Below the pieces are notes generated by a model. The model worked only from the letters and a program-made list of their open reading frames with translations. It made no database searches and was not told the DNA's origin. A stretch of DNA of 64,000 nt from Mercurialis annua (taxonomy: Eukaryota > Streptophyta > Magnoliopsida > Malpighiales > Euphorbiaceae), in NCBI RefSeq assembly GCF_937616625.2, contig NC_065571.1:5830501-5894500 (forward strand), written 5' to 3'. Positions 45,438 to 59,388 of the stretch are shown piece by piece. Each line of letters opens with the position of its first letter. Position 1 is the first letter of the stretch. Position numbers and translations under genes: made by a program.

Positions 45438-46302
45438 TGCAGAGAGAATCTAAGTTGGGAAAAGCTTACGAGAAGACGATGCATTAGTAATGGAAATATA
45501 TTGTTTATATAGAATTCCTAATTCCTTTCTATTTGGCACTAATTTTGATATGGATCTATAAAATCAATGTACAAAGACAGCTTATGGGATTAGTTCATAA
45601 TTTAACAATTTCGCTTGTCCCTCTGACAAATTCGATATTAGTGTTAATTATAATATATATATATAGTAACAAAATCATAATATTTATAGTGATTTACTAA
45701 CAAATACAAATAACTATAACATTTTTATATTTTTATCTAATTTTCTTTCGATAAATATTTTTTATCTAAATTTATATTTAGATAGAAAATTCCTTAAAAA
45801 TTAATTTTGAACTGCCAGCAATTGATTTGGAATTGACATTGAATTTGAATTAATTGTTGCCCAAAAGTAACAAAAAGAAAAATGAGATAGATGGAGGGGT
45901 TTTGTCCCACCAGATATAAACACAAATGTAATGGCTGATTTCAGCTTTGCTTACTGCTAATGAAATAGCTACTTTTTTTAAAAAAAATGAAATTTGGAAA
46001 AAAAATAAAACAATGTCAACAAAACGTCATGTCGTTTGAAAATTATGAGTAAATCAAATCCCGCTTCTTCAACTACAGCTCTGGTCGTTGGAGAAGGAAG
46101 AGAAGCTTTTCCTGTCTTACATCAATCAACGGTGTCATCTTTGATACAAACTTTTAACGACGGAGTTTAAATAATCACCGGGTTCTAGAAAAGTATATAT
46201 CATAGAACAAACACTCTCACATCTTTTTTCCTTCCCCTTTTTGTCGTTGAATTGGCGTCGCGCATTACCTGCTACTCACATAATATTATGAGATAAAAAA
46301 GA
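45438..46302. promoter_or_regulatory. Shared divergent promoter region, MSRB (-) and SAC3B (+)
   Basis: About 865 bp between start codons. MSRB has a TATA box at 45512-45503 (minus strand). The SAC3B side has no strong TATA; CT-rich sequence around 46215-46250 suggests a TATA-less start. A microsatellite-like ATATATAT run lies near 45650. No MITE is recognisable. Confidence 0.5.
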
Positions 46303-49300
46303 ATGTCGGGATTCGGTAAGCAATCAGGACCCGTAGGACCGCCGCCGTCACTACCACCGCGTTTCGGAAGCTTCACGTCTTCTCCACCTCCTCCGCCTCA
46401 TGCTGCAGCTCAATCACAGTCTTTTCCCTATTCTGCCCCTGCCGGTCGATCTCCTAGGTACTTATGTTGATTGAATGATTTAGTAAACACTGCTACTCTA
46501 ATTAATTGATTCATTAAGTCACTGGTGGATTTTTTTTACCTTTCAAGTGTAATTAGAATGTGCAAGAAACAGCTATTAAATAAGGTTTGAGTTTTAGTTA
46601 TGCATTTGTTTAGGTTAGTTTCTTTAATTGCAAATGATTGAGTAAGAAAATTAGCTTCGTATGGAATTGCTTTTGTGCAGTAGCTTGACTGATTAAATTT
46701 TGTGCCTTTGGTTGTTTTCATTTGATAGTAGGGGTCCTGTAACTACAGAAAGAGTGCGACCGTCGCCTCTAGTTTATGATTCGTTAATTTATGAAAGCTC
46801 TGATGCTGCTGCTTCTAGTCCTTACCAGTCTACTAGAATCCCTAGGTAATTTAATTACACCTTCTGTTTAGACTTTGGATTTGGATATGTTGTTATGAGC
46901 TGTAGTACCTCACTCGGTTTCTATTAATTAAATTCTGGAGGATTTTTTTCCTTTTGTTAATGGCGGTAGATCTGAAGCTCTGCCGAGAGTGCACTTGCCT
47001 TCTTTGTCCTTTGAAAGAGTCCATCCTGCTGCAACTACTCCTTATGCAAATGCTGAGTTCCACAGGTGAGAAATGAGAATCAATGTTCCATGCTGTAGTA
47101 AATGGATTGTTTGTTTCGATTCTGGATAAATTTCTTTCATGTGTGTTGTCGAGCATGTTGATATAGTGTATTGGTAGCAAAAGTTGTATTTGACACGAGC
47201 AAACAGATAGATCAAAGACCATGAAAATGAGAATACACTTGGCATTAAGTGATATCATATTTAGTTGTTCGATGATCTTTATGAAAGGAGTCTTTCCATG
47301 CAGTAAAATGAACTTGGCAGTTTCTCCCCTCTTTTTCTTGAATTTTCTTTTGGTGATATGGTAAATCTTGTACCATAAAATGCCTATTGAAGGGTCACTC
47401 TTTCTTGTCAGACCTGCAGTTTCATCTCATCAATGGGTTAATGGAAAAAAATCTTCTTTTGAAGACGACGATCAAACAAATGAAAGGCCTTCTGCAGTCA
47501 CTTCATTTGTTGCTTCACGTAATTCTGGAACTAGTATTACAGCCAGGATTTCCAGATCTCCAGATCTGAAAAGGACTAGATCACCTACTTCACATGCTTT
47601 GGACGAAGACATGTCTAGATATTCCACTCGAACTCTCTTTCAAAGGTTGATGTTCCATATTATTTTTACATCCTATAAAGTATATTTTGACTTGTAGGAT
47701 GCACCATGTTCTAGTTCTTTTAGGCACAATTTGTACTTTGACATTGTCCAATGACTCAGGTAATTCCCCAATTTGTTTTCCTATTATAATGCCTTCATCA
47801 AAAAATTTACCAACTAGTTCCCCCATTTTGTTCTGATAGCAATTCGTGGAACCTGTTGTAATGCCTGCATCAAAATTTATACCTATATGTAATTTATCAA
47901 TTTCATTCTGTTTCATCCCTTGTTTTTTGTTTTTCTCCATTATTCCATGTCAGGTAGACCCTTTTTCTATGTGTTGTAGGAACTGTCTGACATGGCCTAT
48001 AGTATAGGTGCTTATAGTAGTTTCAAAGGTTCTTATAGCATGACATATATGCACTCTTTTTTGGTTGAATGCAAAAGGGGTTACAAGGAATGTTATAGCT
48101 GTCAATCAATGCTCCAATACCTTTCAGTCCTCTTGATATTTCTATCTCAAAAGAGACTTATTGCCTGGCTACAAAGGTTGCGGTTCAAAGGAATAAGTTA
48201 CGGTAGTCATTTTTATTTTAAATCCTTTTTTCCTTCTTAGATGTCTGTTGTTTGTTAAAGTTGCAGCTCATAATCCTTACTTGTCCGAGAGTGGAAGTAT
48301 TGCACTGTTTTCTTGGTTTTGAGACTCTTCTTCCTTCATCTTTTCTCAGCTTGAAGGTCTCATTTAATGGACAACATAATGTGTCTGACTTTGGTTTCTG
48401 TTACTTAATCTGCAGCCATTCAGATGACAATGGCAATCACTTAGCTCCAGCAAGAACGACATCACCTAATGTGCTTTTTCGAAATGATAACTTTAGTGAG
48501 CAACTTCATCCTCGTCCTGATAAAGGCCAACAGTAAGTTTAAGATTCAGCTACATCTGCATTTGCAAGTATACGCAGTGGGTGGTGGTCTGGTTTGCCTT
48601 TCTTTTCTTGTAACGTGAACACAATCATATGCTAGAGAAACTATATGAGTTGATGATCAATTTAATCACCCATCTATTATATAATTAAGGATCCGGTGAT
48701 TGTTTTTGTGTCTATTTTTAAAACCATGCTTTGATTTGTGACTTAGATTCACGTTCAATGTGTCTTATCATTAGTTTTGAACCATCATGTAGTTCAAAAC
48801 TTTATACTCTTGAGATTATTTGGCATATGCCATTCATGGCTGTGGCTTTTTCTCGTGTTGCTTACATAGCTTAACATAACATAGACATGTTGTATACCTG
48901 CCAACCTCAACCATGGTGTTTTTTGATTTGTGACGTCATTTGTTATGCAGGCCGGCTTTAGCACAATCTGCATGGGATAATCAGCGGAAGTTTCCAAGTA
49001 ACATATCCAATCCATTGTCTCGTGAAGACCAATCCTCACTCTTACCAAACAGAGGATTTCATAATTCTGCAAGAAATTTTCTGAATGAGGTTTTGGCTGT
49101 TGATGACCCAAAGCAAACTAGGCCAGTGCCTACACAGGCCGCACTACCAGCAAGTGAGATTCTCCAGAATGAATCTAGGAGGTAGTCTTGAAACATGCAT
49201 GTTCTTTGAATTCTTATTCCGGAGAATTCCTTATTACTTTCCTAGGATGAGATAAATGGTAGCAAATGGCACAGATAACGAGTTCCTTAGGAGTTCCTTG

Positions 49301-52300
49301 AAGATTTATCTGTATTAAACCTAGGAGAAAATTTTAACTTCTAGATTCAGTATATATACTGGAAGAATGCTATGTAGTCAATTGTAATAGCGCATATTCC
49401 TTTGACAACACTAGATAAAGAAATGCAGAAGAATAGTTCATAAAGACCTTGGAGGAGATGAGCACAACTCATATGCTCTATTAAAATGAATTTTTTGTAT
49501 ACAAATTTTGGATATTCCAATAATTTTTGGTTGTTTTGAAATGTGATGCTCTGATAATTTGCATATGAAAAAAAATTAATGCTTCTTAATCTAGATGGGC
49601 CCAATATGTGCTTACTTTTCCAGGCCTTCTACATCTCCTCCTAGACTGGGTCCTAGGTCAAATGCTCGTTCCAGTGCATATGATTCACAAAATTCCCAGA
49701 GAACCTTTCCCTCTGCCAATGGCACTGTTGTTGAAGCTGGCCCAACCGGGACTACCAACTATTACGGTACAAAAAGAACAAGGTCACCGAGCCGCACTCT
49801 TTTGCCTGCTGCCGATAAAGTCCTACAGGGAAACTTATCTTCTGCTCAAGATGATACCGAGCGGTAAAGAAAATATGTATCATTACTATTGACCGCTATA
49901 ATCATTTGATCCATCACCGATTCACACGATGTTGTCTTTGAAATGAATTGTCTAGGGAGATTGAAGCCAAGGCAAAGCGGTTAGCTCGCTTTAAGCAGGA
50001 ATTGACTGAGAGTTCAGAAAATAGACCAGATATTGCTGAACAAAAAGCTTCTGCAAGGAGACAAGAGCAGTCTATAGTGGAAAGGCAAAAACTTTCTGGA
50101 AGTCACTCCATGGAATCAGCAGGAGACTTCACCAGCGGCAATATTCCAACTGATAATGAGGGATTTGAAACTTCCACTGTTATAATTGGCATGTGCCCGG
50201 ATATGTGTCCAGGTATGGCTCTCAAACTGCTCAATCTAAACTTGTTAAAAGATGGAAACAGAAATGAGAAATGGAAACGAATACGGGGAAACGGCATTTT
50301 TCCAAAATAAAGGATACAAAACATGGGGGGAGCGTGTAAATAGTAAAAATATAAGGAATATATTTATAAAAACTAAAAGTTATAAGTTTCCTATATATTA
50401 ATTTTTTTATATATATTTAAGACCATTAATGAATTAAGTCATCACTCCAAATTTAAGTTTATAGCAAATAATAAATTATCAACAAATTTTATAAATATAA
50501 GTGAAATTAATGTTCTAAAATTTACAGATATTATAAAAATATACTATAATTCAATATATATAAAAAGATAAGATACATTGTGGGTAATGTGAACAATAAA
50601 ATTTATTGGTAATTGATTAGATTTTTTTATTTGTGGATATTTATTTATATTTTTTTTACAAAAGTATATTTTTTATTATGTATCGAGACAGCCCGAATGT
50701 TTCGTATGAGTTTCCGGTTTCCGAAACGTTTCCGCAATGGAAAATGCAACTTTGTCGAAGTTTCCGTGCTTCCTTTAAGGTGATAAAACTTCACTTAAGT
50801 AAGAACAACATCTTGATGGACTTCAGGGTTTTGTTTGGGTTTTAGATGCGAGAAACTAGAATTCTGAAAAATGAAGCATTTAAAGTTTTACTCTAAACAT
50901 TTTGGCTTCGAGAACAAAGCAGCTGGATGAATGTGTTTGAAATTCATATTTCAGTGTCAGAAAGGGAAGAACGAGAGAGGAAAGGGGATCTTGACCAGTA
51001 CGAACGCTTGGATGGCGATAGGAATCAGACAAATAGGTTTCTTGCTGTCAAGAAGGTAATTCTTATATGTCACTCCTACTTTCTCTGATCAGAATTGCTT
51101 TGCGCCCATTTAAGTTCTAATTGTTCCTTTCTTTCTAACGAGGTCTAGTTTGATCCAATTCTGCTTATTATTGTTTCCACAGTATACCAGGACAGCAGAG
51201 AGGGAAGCAAATCTTATACGTCCTATGCTAGTTCTGCAGAATACTATCGATTATCTGCTCAATTTGCTGGATCAGCCTTATGATGATAGGTTTCTTGGCA
51301 TGTACAATTTCTTGTGGGATAGGATGAGAGCAATTCGAATGGACCTTAGGATGCAACACATATTTAACCAGGAAGCTATCACCATGTTGGAGCAAATGGT
51401 TGGTCTTCATTTTTTGGTCTTACAATGGTATAGAAACTTGATTATATTTTGGAAAAATAGGTATAGTTCAATGCATGATGGAAGTTAGTGTTTGTTGCCA
51501 ATAATGGTATACATGCGATTATACAACCCCAAGAGTGGACAATACATTAGTCATGCAAGCATTTTTCCAGCACCTCAAGTACTATTAGTTTGGCTTAAGC
51601 TTCTTATCCTTCAACTCATGGTATGTTTCTTCTTCTGATTAATGTTGTGGTCTATGTCAGATAAGGCTTCACATAATTGCTATGCATGAGTTGTGTGAAT
51701 ACACAAAAGGAGAGGGGTTTTCCGAGGGATTTGATGCTCACCTTAATATTGAGCAGATGAACAAAACTTCAGTTGATTTGTTTCAAATGTATGATGACCA
51801 CAGGAAGAAAGGAATCAGTGTTCCAACTGAAAAAGAATTTCGTGGTTATTATGCACTTCTGAAACTAGATAAGCATCCTGGATATAAAGTAAGTTATCTG
51901 AAATAGCAACTTGGTTTTACAAGTTATGTTAGCTTTATCTGTAAGGATAAATATTTTCCTGCTAGGTCGAACCTGCAGAACTCTCGCTGGATCTTGCAAA
52001 GATGACTCCAGATATGAGGCAAACCCAAGAAGTGCTTTTTGCCCGTGATGTAGCAAGGTAGTTCCTTTAATTTAATGAGGTGTTGACTTGTAAGTTTATC
52101 TGATAATTGACGTGTTTGGCTTCTTCAGGGCTTGTAGAACAGGTAATTTTATTGCCTTCTTTCGACTTGCAAGAAAGGCAAGTTACCTCCAAGCATGCTT
52201 AATGCATGCTCACTTTGCAAAGGTATGTGATACTAAATAAACTAAATTTATACATTTTAAAAAAATCATAATTGATATGTACGTAATAATATGTAAAAAA

Positions 52301-55300
52301 AAAAAGAGTTAAGAGCTATCGTGACAAGAAAAGAAGCTTTATGACAACTTAAAGCGTTTTTTTAAAGCAAGTTATGGAAATTTTCTAAATAGTTCTTGTG
52401 AAGTTTTATAATTTCAAATTTAACTCCGATTATGTCCCAAAAAGCATCAATGCCTTGTGGGGTTGTGTTGGAACCATGTTCTTCAAAGTAAAAATAAAAA
52501 AAAATATTCAGACATGTGCGGAGCCATGTCGGATACATGTCCGTGTTGGAGAAGTGTCGGAAATTGACACTCCATCATTTTAAAAGAATTGGTGCTTATT
52601 AGCTTGAAAAGCATGAAAGATAGCACTGCCATAATCTTTTATTTTTTTAATACAATTTCCTATGTCCATTGTTATTTGCAGTTATCAGCTAATTATCATA
52701 AAAATATCATATGTTTAGGGTTAATTATGGAATTCATACTTTTTGCTGCTTTGTTTATGGATTCATTTGCCTGAGCTAGCATTTTAAAACAGACTCCAGA
52801 AACATGTTTCATAATGCTGGCGCATTTTTTTTTTTAATCAGTTAAGAACTCTGGCGCTTGCCTCATTGCACTATGGTCTGCCAAATAATCAGGGTATCCC
52901 TGTTCAGCATGTCGCGAAGTGGCTAGCACTAGAGGTACTTTTTTTTCCTGAATGCTACGATGTTACTTAGCAACTAGTTTCCGATTGTATAATCAATTGG
53001 TGTTGAATTCAGGAAGAAGACATAGAAAGCCTACTAGATTATCATGGGTTTTCAATAAAGGAATATGAAGAGCCATACATGGTAAAGGAAGGCTCATTTG
53101 CCAATGCTGAGCAAGATTACCGCACCAAACTTTCGAAGTTAGTTCATATGAAAAGATCTAGAAAGATAGCTGATGATGTTTCACGTATTTCTGAAATGAC
53201 ATCCTTGCCTGCTCAAGCATCTTTGCCTGCTCAAGCCTCTAAAGAAAATCAGCAGCCGAAGACTTACAAGCTTCATAAAAAGACTGTTCCTCCTACTTTT
53301 ATGGATTGGAAAATTCCTGCTCGTGATATTGATCAAGGCATGCCTAATTTTGCAGATGCTTCATCCCCAAAAATTGTCCCAAAATTGCAGCCCATAATTG
53401 AGAAATCACAACTTGGTCAACTGAGCCAAGAACACCAGCCAATGGAGGGTACCGCCTATATGTCTCCATGGGGCTTCTCCTTGGTTCACACCCCTCCTGT
53501 ATCTCAGCCAGCTAAACTTAAAAACATAGAGAAACCACACGATGATGTTTTTAGAGTCTTTGCTGAGAAGAAGACACCGTCTGGCATGAAAGATATGCCG
53601 CCACCAATTGTGTCAAGAAATGCAGCTTTGCTAGAAAAGTTCCCCAGTGCTAAATATAGTTTGACTGTAGAGAGTACAGTTCCTCAAACGCTGGTTTCTA
53701 TTAACTCAAAAGACGAAGAACCTCCTAAAACTAATCAAGAACAGGAAATTGACGAAGTTATGGAAAATTTTGAAGATGAAGAAGTTGCTCAGGCAAAGCT
53801 GAAGTTGATTATAAGGTTTACTACTTCAACTAATAACCACCACCAATAGGTAATTACTGTGTCTATCTTAATCTTTTTACATGTTTGTACTCAGGCTATG
53901 GAAACGGCGTGCTTCAAAACAAAGAGAGCTGCGTGAGCGAAGGCAGATAGCAGCAAATGCAGCTCTAAGTTCTCTGTCATTGGGACCACCAATTCGACGA
54001 GCCAAAGATGTAAGCATTTTTGGTTCAATGGACATACTACAATTTCGTACATAGTTCACGTTTATAAAATTGCTGTTTATTTTTTCAATCTGGAAAATAA
54101 TTTTACATGTTTATCTCATTTATTACTTCATTTTGCAATGCAAGCAAACTTCGTTTCAGATAATTTCTTTGACTCCTTTCTTCTGTTTAGCAACGGAGCA
54201 CTGCAAATGAGTTCGATATTGAGCATGTCATGAGGGAGAGATACGAAAAACATGAACAATCATGGTCGAGGCTTAATGTCTCAGATGTCGCTGCAGAAAT
54301 ACTTGGCAAAAGAAGTCCCGGTGTTAGATGCTTGTGTTGGAAAATTGTTTTGTGCTCTCAGATGAACTACCAAGGAGAAAAACTAGGGCCGAAAAACCAA
54401 GTTACGCACGTGTCAATGGGCCCATGGTTGCTTTCTAAGCTCATGCCTTCTGGAAGTGATGGCAAGGAGGATCTTTTAATTTCGTCTTCTGGTTTGTCGA
54501 TATGGAAAAAATGGGTTCCCAGCCAATCAGATAACGACTTGACTTGCTGCTTATCAGTTGTTAGGGATGTTAGCTTTGATGGTCGGAATGAGACTATAGA
54601 TGGTGCTGGTGCAGTTTTGTTCCTTGTATCTGAAAGCATCCCGTGGAATATTCAAAAAGCGCATTTTCAGAAAGTGCTGATATCCATACCCTCTGGTTCC
54701 TCCTTGCCCCTTCTGGTCTTATGTGGATCATTTGAGAAGGAGGTTTCTGATCCTTATAATACCATAGTTGGTCAATTGGGTCTCCCTGACATTGATAAAT
54801 CACGGATTAGTAATTTTTCGGTTATATTCCTTATTGAAGGCCAAGAAAGGCAAAGCTGTGATGGGTTTTTCAGCGATTTGCGACTACGTGATGGACTACA
54901 ATGGCTGGCAAGTGAATCACCCCTACAACCTGATATTCACTGCATTAATACACGCGACTTGATCCTAACATACTTAAATTCATCGCTGGATGTTCTCGAA
55001 AAGATGAGTGATCAAGAAGTAGGTCCGAACCACTGCCTCGCAATCTTCAATGAAGCCTTAGATTGGTCTGTAGGAGAAATTTCTGCTGCTGTCCGATCAA
55101 ACCCCACTAATTGGCCATGTCCTGAGATAACTTTGCTGCCAGAATCCTGTGATGAGTATTCAGTAGTGAAGTGGTATTTGCCAAGTTTAGGGTGGAGCTC
55201 AGCAGCTAGAATTGAACCACTCTTATCTGCAGTCAAGGAGTCTAAACTTCCTCCTTTCTCCGATGATATATCCTGGTTAAATACAGGGGCTTCAGGTGAT

Positions 55301-55948
55301 GATATCGAGGACCTTAGGTCAAAACTCGAGAACTGCTTGATCAAATACCTGACTGAATCAAGCGGATTGATGACACTGAACATGGCGATAAAAGATGCAT
55401 ATGTAATGCTTCAGAAAAGTACGCGACTTGAACTCAATGAAACGAGCTACTATCTTGTTCCGAAGTGGATCTCAGTTTTTAGACGGATCTTTAATTGGCA
55501 GTTAACAAGATTATCCAAAGGACCTTTCTCTTCCGCCTATGTTTTAAGGCATCACCATGCAGATCCAACTGAACTTATTCCTTATGAGTTTGAGCTTGAA
55601 GCAAAAGTATCTTCGCCGTACTTAACACAGCCTTCCTTAGATGAAATGATTGTTGGCTGCACCACCCCTCTTGGACCAGTAATTAGTCGGCCGCGGATGA
55701 AAGCTTTTCAACCGTCACCGATGATACTCCTGAATGGTGATATTCGATTGGATATTAACTCGAGTGACTTGATGGAGGATGCAACAAATTCTGTACAGAT
55801 TATAACAGAGGGTCGAACTGAGGGATCAGACGCTAGCAAGACTGGAACTGGCAAAACCAGTAAAGAAACTGACAAATTAAGCAAGTTGTTGGAACAGTGC
55901 AACATACTACAAAATTCAATAGATGAGAAACTTTTCATTTATTTTTGA
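46303..55948 (+). CDS. SAC3B: SAC3 family protein B (TREX-2 mRNA export scaffold)
   Basis: Seventeen coding exons: 46303-46457, 46729-46845, 46970-47065, 47412-47645, 48416-48532, 48951-49181, 49624-49863, 49956-50212, 50955-51055, 51183-51398, 51661-51888, 51966-52057, 52129-52222, 52842-52934, 53013-53815, 53895-54009, 54191-55948. The sum is 1,649 codons with frame kept, close to the Arabidopsis protein length. The N-terminal 400 residues are Ser/Pro-rich, with repeated phrases such as LKRTRSPTS and TKRTRSPSRT, and FG-poor. The SAC3/GANP core begins GMCPDMCP (exon 8-9 junction), then EREERERKGDLDQYERLDGD, RPMLVLQNTIDYLLNLLDQ and RTGNFIAFFRLARKASYLQA. The large last exon is the plant-specific C-terminal part. 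It scaffolds TREX-2 (THP1, DSS1, CEN) at nuclear pores. No lesion is seen. A duplicated SLPAQAS heptad occurs in exon 15. Confidence 0.93.
50250..50782. mobile_element. Larger member of the GTAGCACGGA MITE family in SAC3B intron 8
   Basis: The right end CGAAGTTTCCGTGCTTCC and inner GTTTCCGAAACG-like words match the family. The left part has GATGGAAACAGAAATGAGAA. The middle (50340-50660) is very AT-rich. The left terminus is not preserved, so the boundary is approximate. Confidence 0.5.
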
Positions 55949-56656
55949 TACCAATTTTGTTGTGTATATATCCTCAGGTTGAGTGAGGACTGGCTAAGTA
56001 TGCCATTGTTGTATTATACTCTTATTCAAGGAAATAGTAAGAGTTCAATCTTCTTCCATTGCTTTTGTTTGTTTGCTTTTCAACATTTTAATCTGAAAGT
56101 GAATGCATTACGTGTTTTGTTTGGAGACCTCTGATCATTTTTGTTAATGGCAAGTTACAGTATCATTGGTTCAGCATGAATCATGAAATCAAAATTCATA
56201 ATCGATGAAAAAATTGTAGAACTTGCCCTGAAGGAAAATGCAGAATCAATAACAGCAACAGAGATAATAGGAGGAAAACTCAAAAATTGAACATGGTAGA
56301 GCTGATATAAGAGCTAGTAACTCCTCAACGTTTCTTCTTCCTAACTAGTGTGTAAAAAAAGAGAGCATATATACATCATCATGAATTTCACAACTGCACC
56401 ACTTCTCAGCCTCCGGTAATATCATTCGTTTATGTTTGAATGTTGCCCGTGGTTGTTTCACTACAGCAGAAAGTTGGTGTGGTTACTGGTTAGTGACATT
56501 AGTATCAAACCATGCCCTGCTAGACGATCCTTGGGGCAAGTGCTTGTACACGTGGGACGAAGCATGCTCAATTTCCCAGGGGTTGCTACCCTCCATCCTG
56601 TTACAAGGTACGCAATGTTGGATTAACTAAAAAATATGATTACAAATTTGCGGCAG
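55949..56656. other. Convergent 3' regions of SAC3B and PP2C
   Basis: No gene that I can support. Short open frames on both strands near 56400-56640 have no recognisable domain. One minus-strand frame there starts MEGSNPWEIEHASSHV and could be an unrecognised terminal exon, but no splice join to the PP2C frame works cleanly. Confidence 0.4.
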
Positions 56657-59388
56657 CTAGCTTGATTGAGGCCGCTTCATTACGGTAAAAAAGAATTGCT
56701 CATTCAATTTATTTAAGTACAATACTAGACAGACGAGACCCACCAAATCCAAGGGTTTCTGATGTGATGGAGATGGAACAACAATGGCTGGGTTTCGAAT
56801 TACTGTATGCTGCTGATCCGAGAATTCACTCCTCATTGAACGGTAGATATCTGACCCAGAGGCATTGGAAAAGTTGGAGGATTCATTTTGTGTACTTGAG
56901 CTCATTGGATTCCTGGTGACTTCAGTGGTTGCACTTACATCCATAACAGCAGCACCTGGCTATTAACCAAAAGAAAACTAACTTAATAGGCCAACCGAAA
57001 TCGAGCAGTTACTATGAGATTCTGCAAATGAGAAGAGCAGCAGCATAATTATGAGTGTCTTTTTAAAATTGGGGAGAGGGAGCGCTTATGGTAGGAAATG
57101 AACACGACCTAGCAGTTTGCTATCCAGCGCTTATACCATTTGAGCTATAATTATAAGTTTCCATGCTCCATTCAAACTCCTCAGTTTTCTTTTCAAGTTG
57201 TGAACCTAACCACAATAAAATGTTGGACAAATCGTTTGATCAAGCCCATCCAATCCCCTCAATAAACCCCTCTAGATAAAGAAAAAAAACTCCCATGTAA
57301 AACGAGAAGGGTTTATGAAAGTGTCTGGAAGGATGAGTGGGGTCTACACACACACAGTGGTAGTTGCATTACTCTGTTAGCAATTGCAACAGATGCCACC
57401 AAGCATTGTTCAGGATTCATACAATATACTACGTTATTAATGCTACTTTTAGATATATAGAATGATGACACAATTTCTTTTTCTTCAAAAAGCGTTGGAG
57501 AAGGTAAAAAAAGTAGAGGCAGAGGGTAGCTTTGTTTGCAGTTTGCACTTACATTAGAGGATTCTTTAATGTGTACAATGATGATTGTAATATCGTCCGT
57601 CCGATTTTCGTGCTCCAGCCATAGTTTGTATGACTCTCCAGCGATTGCTGCACATGCATCTCTGGGATCGGCATATCTAGCCACCTACAACAAGAAAGGC
57701 ATTTTTTATTAAGTGGAGGACAGGGTAAAGGAATTAAAACAGATATAACTTGATATGGTATCACTTTGCTCAGAATTCACCAACAAATAAAGTTCATATC
57801 ATGCCTAAACTTTAATATATTGGTCAATTTTACCACACATCCCCGTCCCCTATCCCTATTTCTTCTGCTTTTTTTTATTTTCAAAAAACAGTCACCAGAG
57901 AGCATAAGTATCTTTCAGGTAACTTAAAGTATAAAGTAGAAGTACTTCAATGCTGAAGATTATTTACCATTGACATGTTTTCTGAGGAAACGATAGTTTA
58001 GACTCAAGATCGTTCCTTAAAAATATTCCCAATCCACATGAATAAAACATATGCTAATTAACATATGTAGACTGTTTAACACTTCCAAACGTTGTTATGT
58101 AATTACATCAACATAAAATATGAAGAAAACCCAATTCTTTAGTTTTTTATGGTTACATAATTAATTTGACCAGGCAAGCAGACTCTCCATTGTGTTCGAT
58201 CATAATGTATGGGTGCGATAAAACTTGATCATCAATAGAAACTTAACACACATAAACATGCAGGCATCGAAATATCAATATATAATAATGAGAAAGTAAT
58301 ATCTACGTCCAGTCCTCAAATTGCAGGGTGCAGCCAATCAAGAACTTCGATAAAATAAGACGATCAATTATCTGTAACAACTAGAAAAGAGAAAGCAATC
58401 TAGTGTCTAACTATATCAGCATATATAGACAAGATACTAACAAGAGGAACATGTAAGGGCATAGCCATACCATATCAACAACGGCTTGACTTGAAAGGAA
58501 CTCAAAAACTCCATCACTTGCAACCACAAAGAAGAGGTGATTAGGCATAATTTGAACAATAGAAACCTCTGGATCAGAAATAACACCAATAGTTTCTGCC
58601 GTGCTATCCCCTACACTTCTCGTAAATGCAGTACCTGGATACATCCCATTCGGCACCCACAACCTAGGAGGATCACCCCCTTGACTTTCCTCATCATCCC
58701 ATATCTGGATATTAGGATCCTTGTACCCTTCCACTTGATCAACACTCATAATTCTAGCCCCGCATAACTTCACCCTCTCATACTCATCTTTCCTAAACGG
58801 GGTTTGATCACTAGACAAATCCTCAGCTATAATACTATTCCCATTCTTAATACCGATCACCGCTCTTGAATCACCCACATTAGCAACATAAATCTTATCT
58901 CCAATAACAACAACAGTTATTGCAGTGGTACCACTCATAGAATCATCAATTTTACTACTATGTAACTCAGAATTCGTCCTTAAAAACGCAGAACTATAAG
59001 CTTTAACAGGATCATCCAACAACATAGGATCACTTGCTAATATTTCAACTAACCTATCCTTAACGAAATTCGAACATTCAGCACCATACAGACCATGCCC
59101 ATCAAACACACCAAAGAAATGAACATTCGGGTTACCTTGAATTTGAGTTTTAATGCAGTAACTGTCTTGATTCTCTTTATCCGGCGAGTCGGGATAGTAA
59201 CCTCTCTGAGTCAAAACAGAGTACTGCAACTTGAAGTTATGTGAAGGAATAGGAACAACCTCAAGCGATCTTTGAGTAAGTATATGCTTACCACCACCCA
59301 AATGACCAGCTTCATGATGCTCCCTCGAATCCCCATCTGATGATGACGGGTACCGGCTACAACAACACTTCCCATGGACACAACCCAT
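56657..59388 (-). CDS. Protein phosphatase 2C, N-myristoylation type
   Basis: Three coding exons, 59388-58471, 57684-57553 and 56959-56657; 450 residues. The ATG at 59388 gives [10 protein letters not shown]: Gly2 is a good N-myristoylation site and Cys3, 8, 9 and 10 could be palmitoylated, so it is probably membrane-bound. The PPM fold runs from about 55 to 350: [20 protein letters not shown] (metal-binding Asp96 and Gly97), [58 protein letters not shown] and [16 protein letters not shown] (final metal Asp pair). All catalytic residues look intact. The Ser-rich tail contains IVVPSPSHQ, a likely phosphorylation or docking segment. It resembles rice PP2C35-type Mn2+/Mg2+ Ser/Thr phosphatases. 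The upstream ATG at 59403 would destroy the Gly2 signal. Confidence 0.92.
57057..57146 (-). mobile_element. tRNA-derived SINE, copy 3, in PP2C intron 2
   Basis: On the minus strand: A-box-like ATAGCTCAAATGGTATAAGC, then B-box-like GTGTTCATTTCC, ending in the 3' segment CTCCCTCTCCCCAATTTTAA. Flanks ATAATTATGAGT (57045-57056) and ATAATTATAAGT (57147-57158, approximate) form a target duplication with one mismatch. Confidence 0.75.

Noticed and set aside
47992..48240. ORF in the SAC3B region as an additional exon
   Set aside because: The frame and splice sites join exon 47412-47645 to 48416-48532 directly (AG + C gives Ser); no need for this segment.
56220..56956. PP2C as a truncated member of the PP2C-cNMP-kinase fusion proteins
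   Set aside because: Those fusions start MGCVYSK and have a different linker; the MGCVHGKC group are stand-alone phosphatases of about this length.
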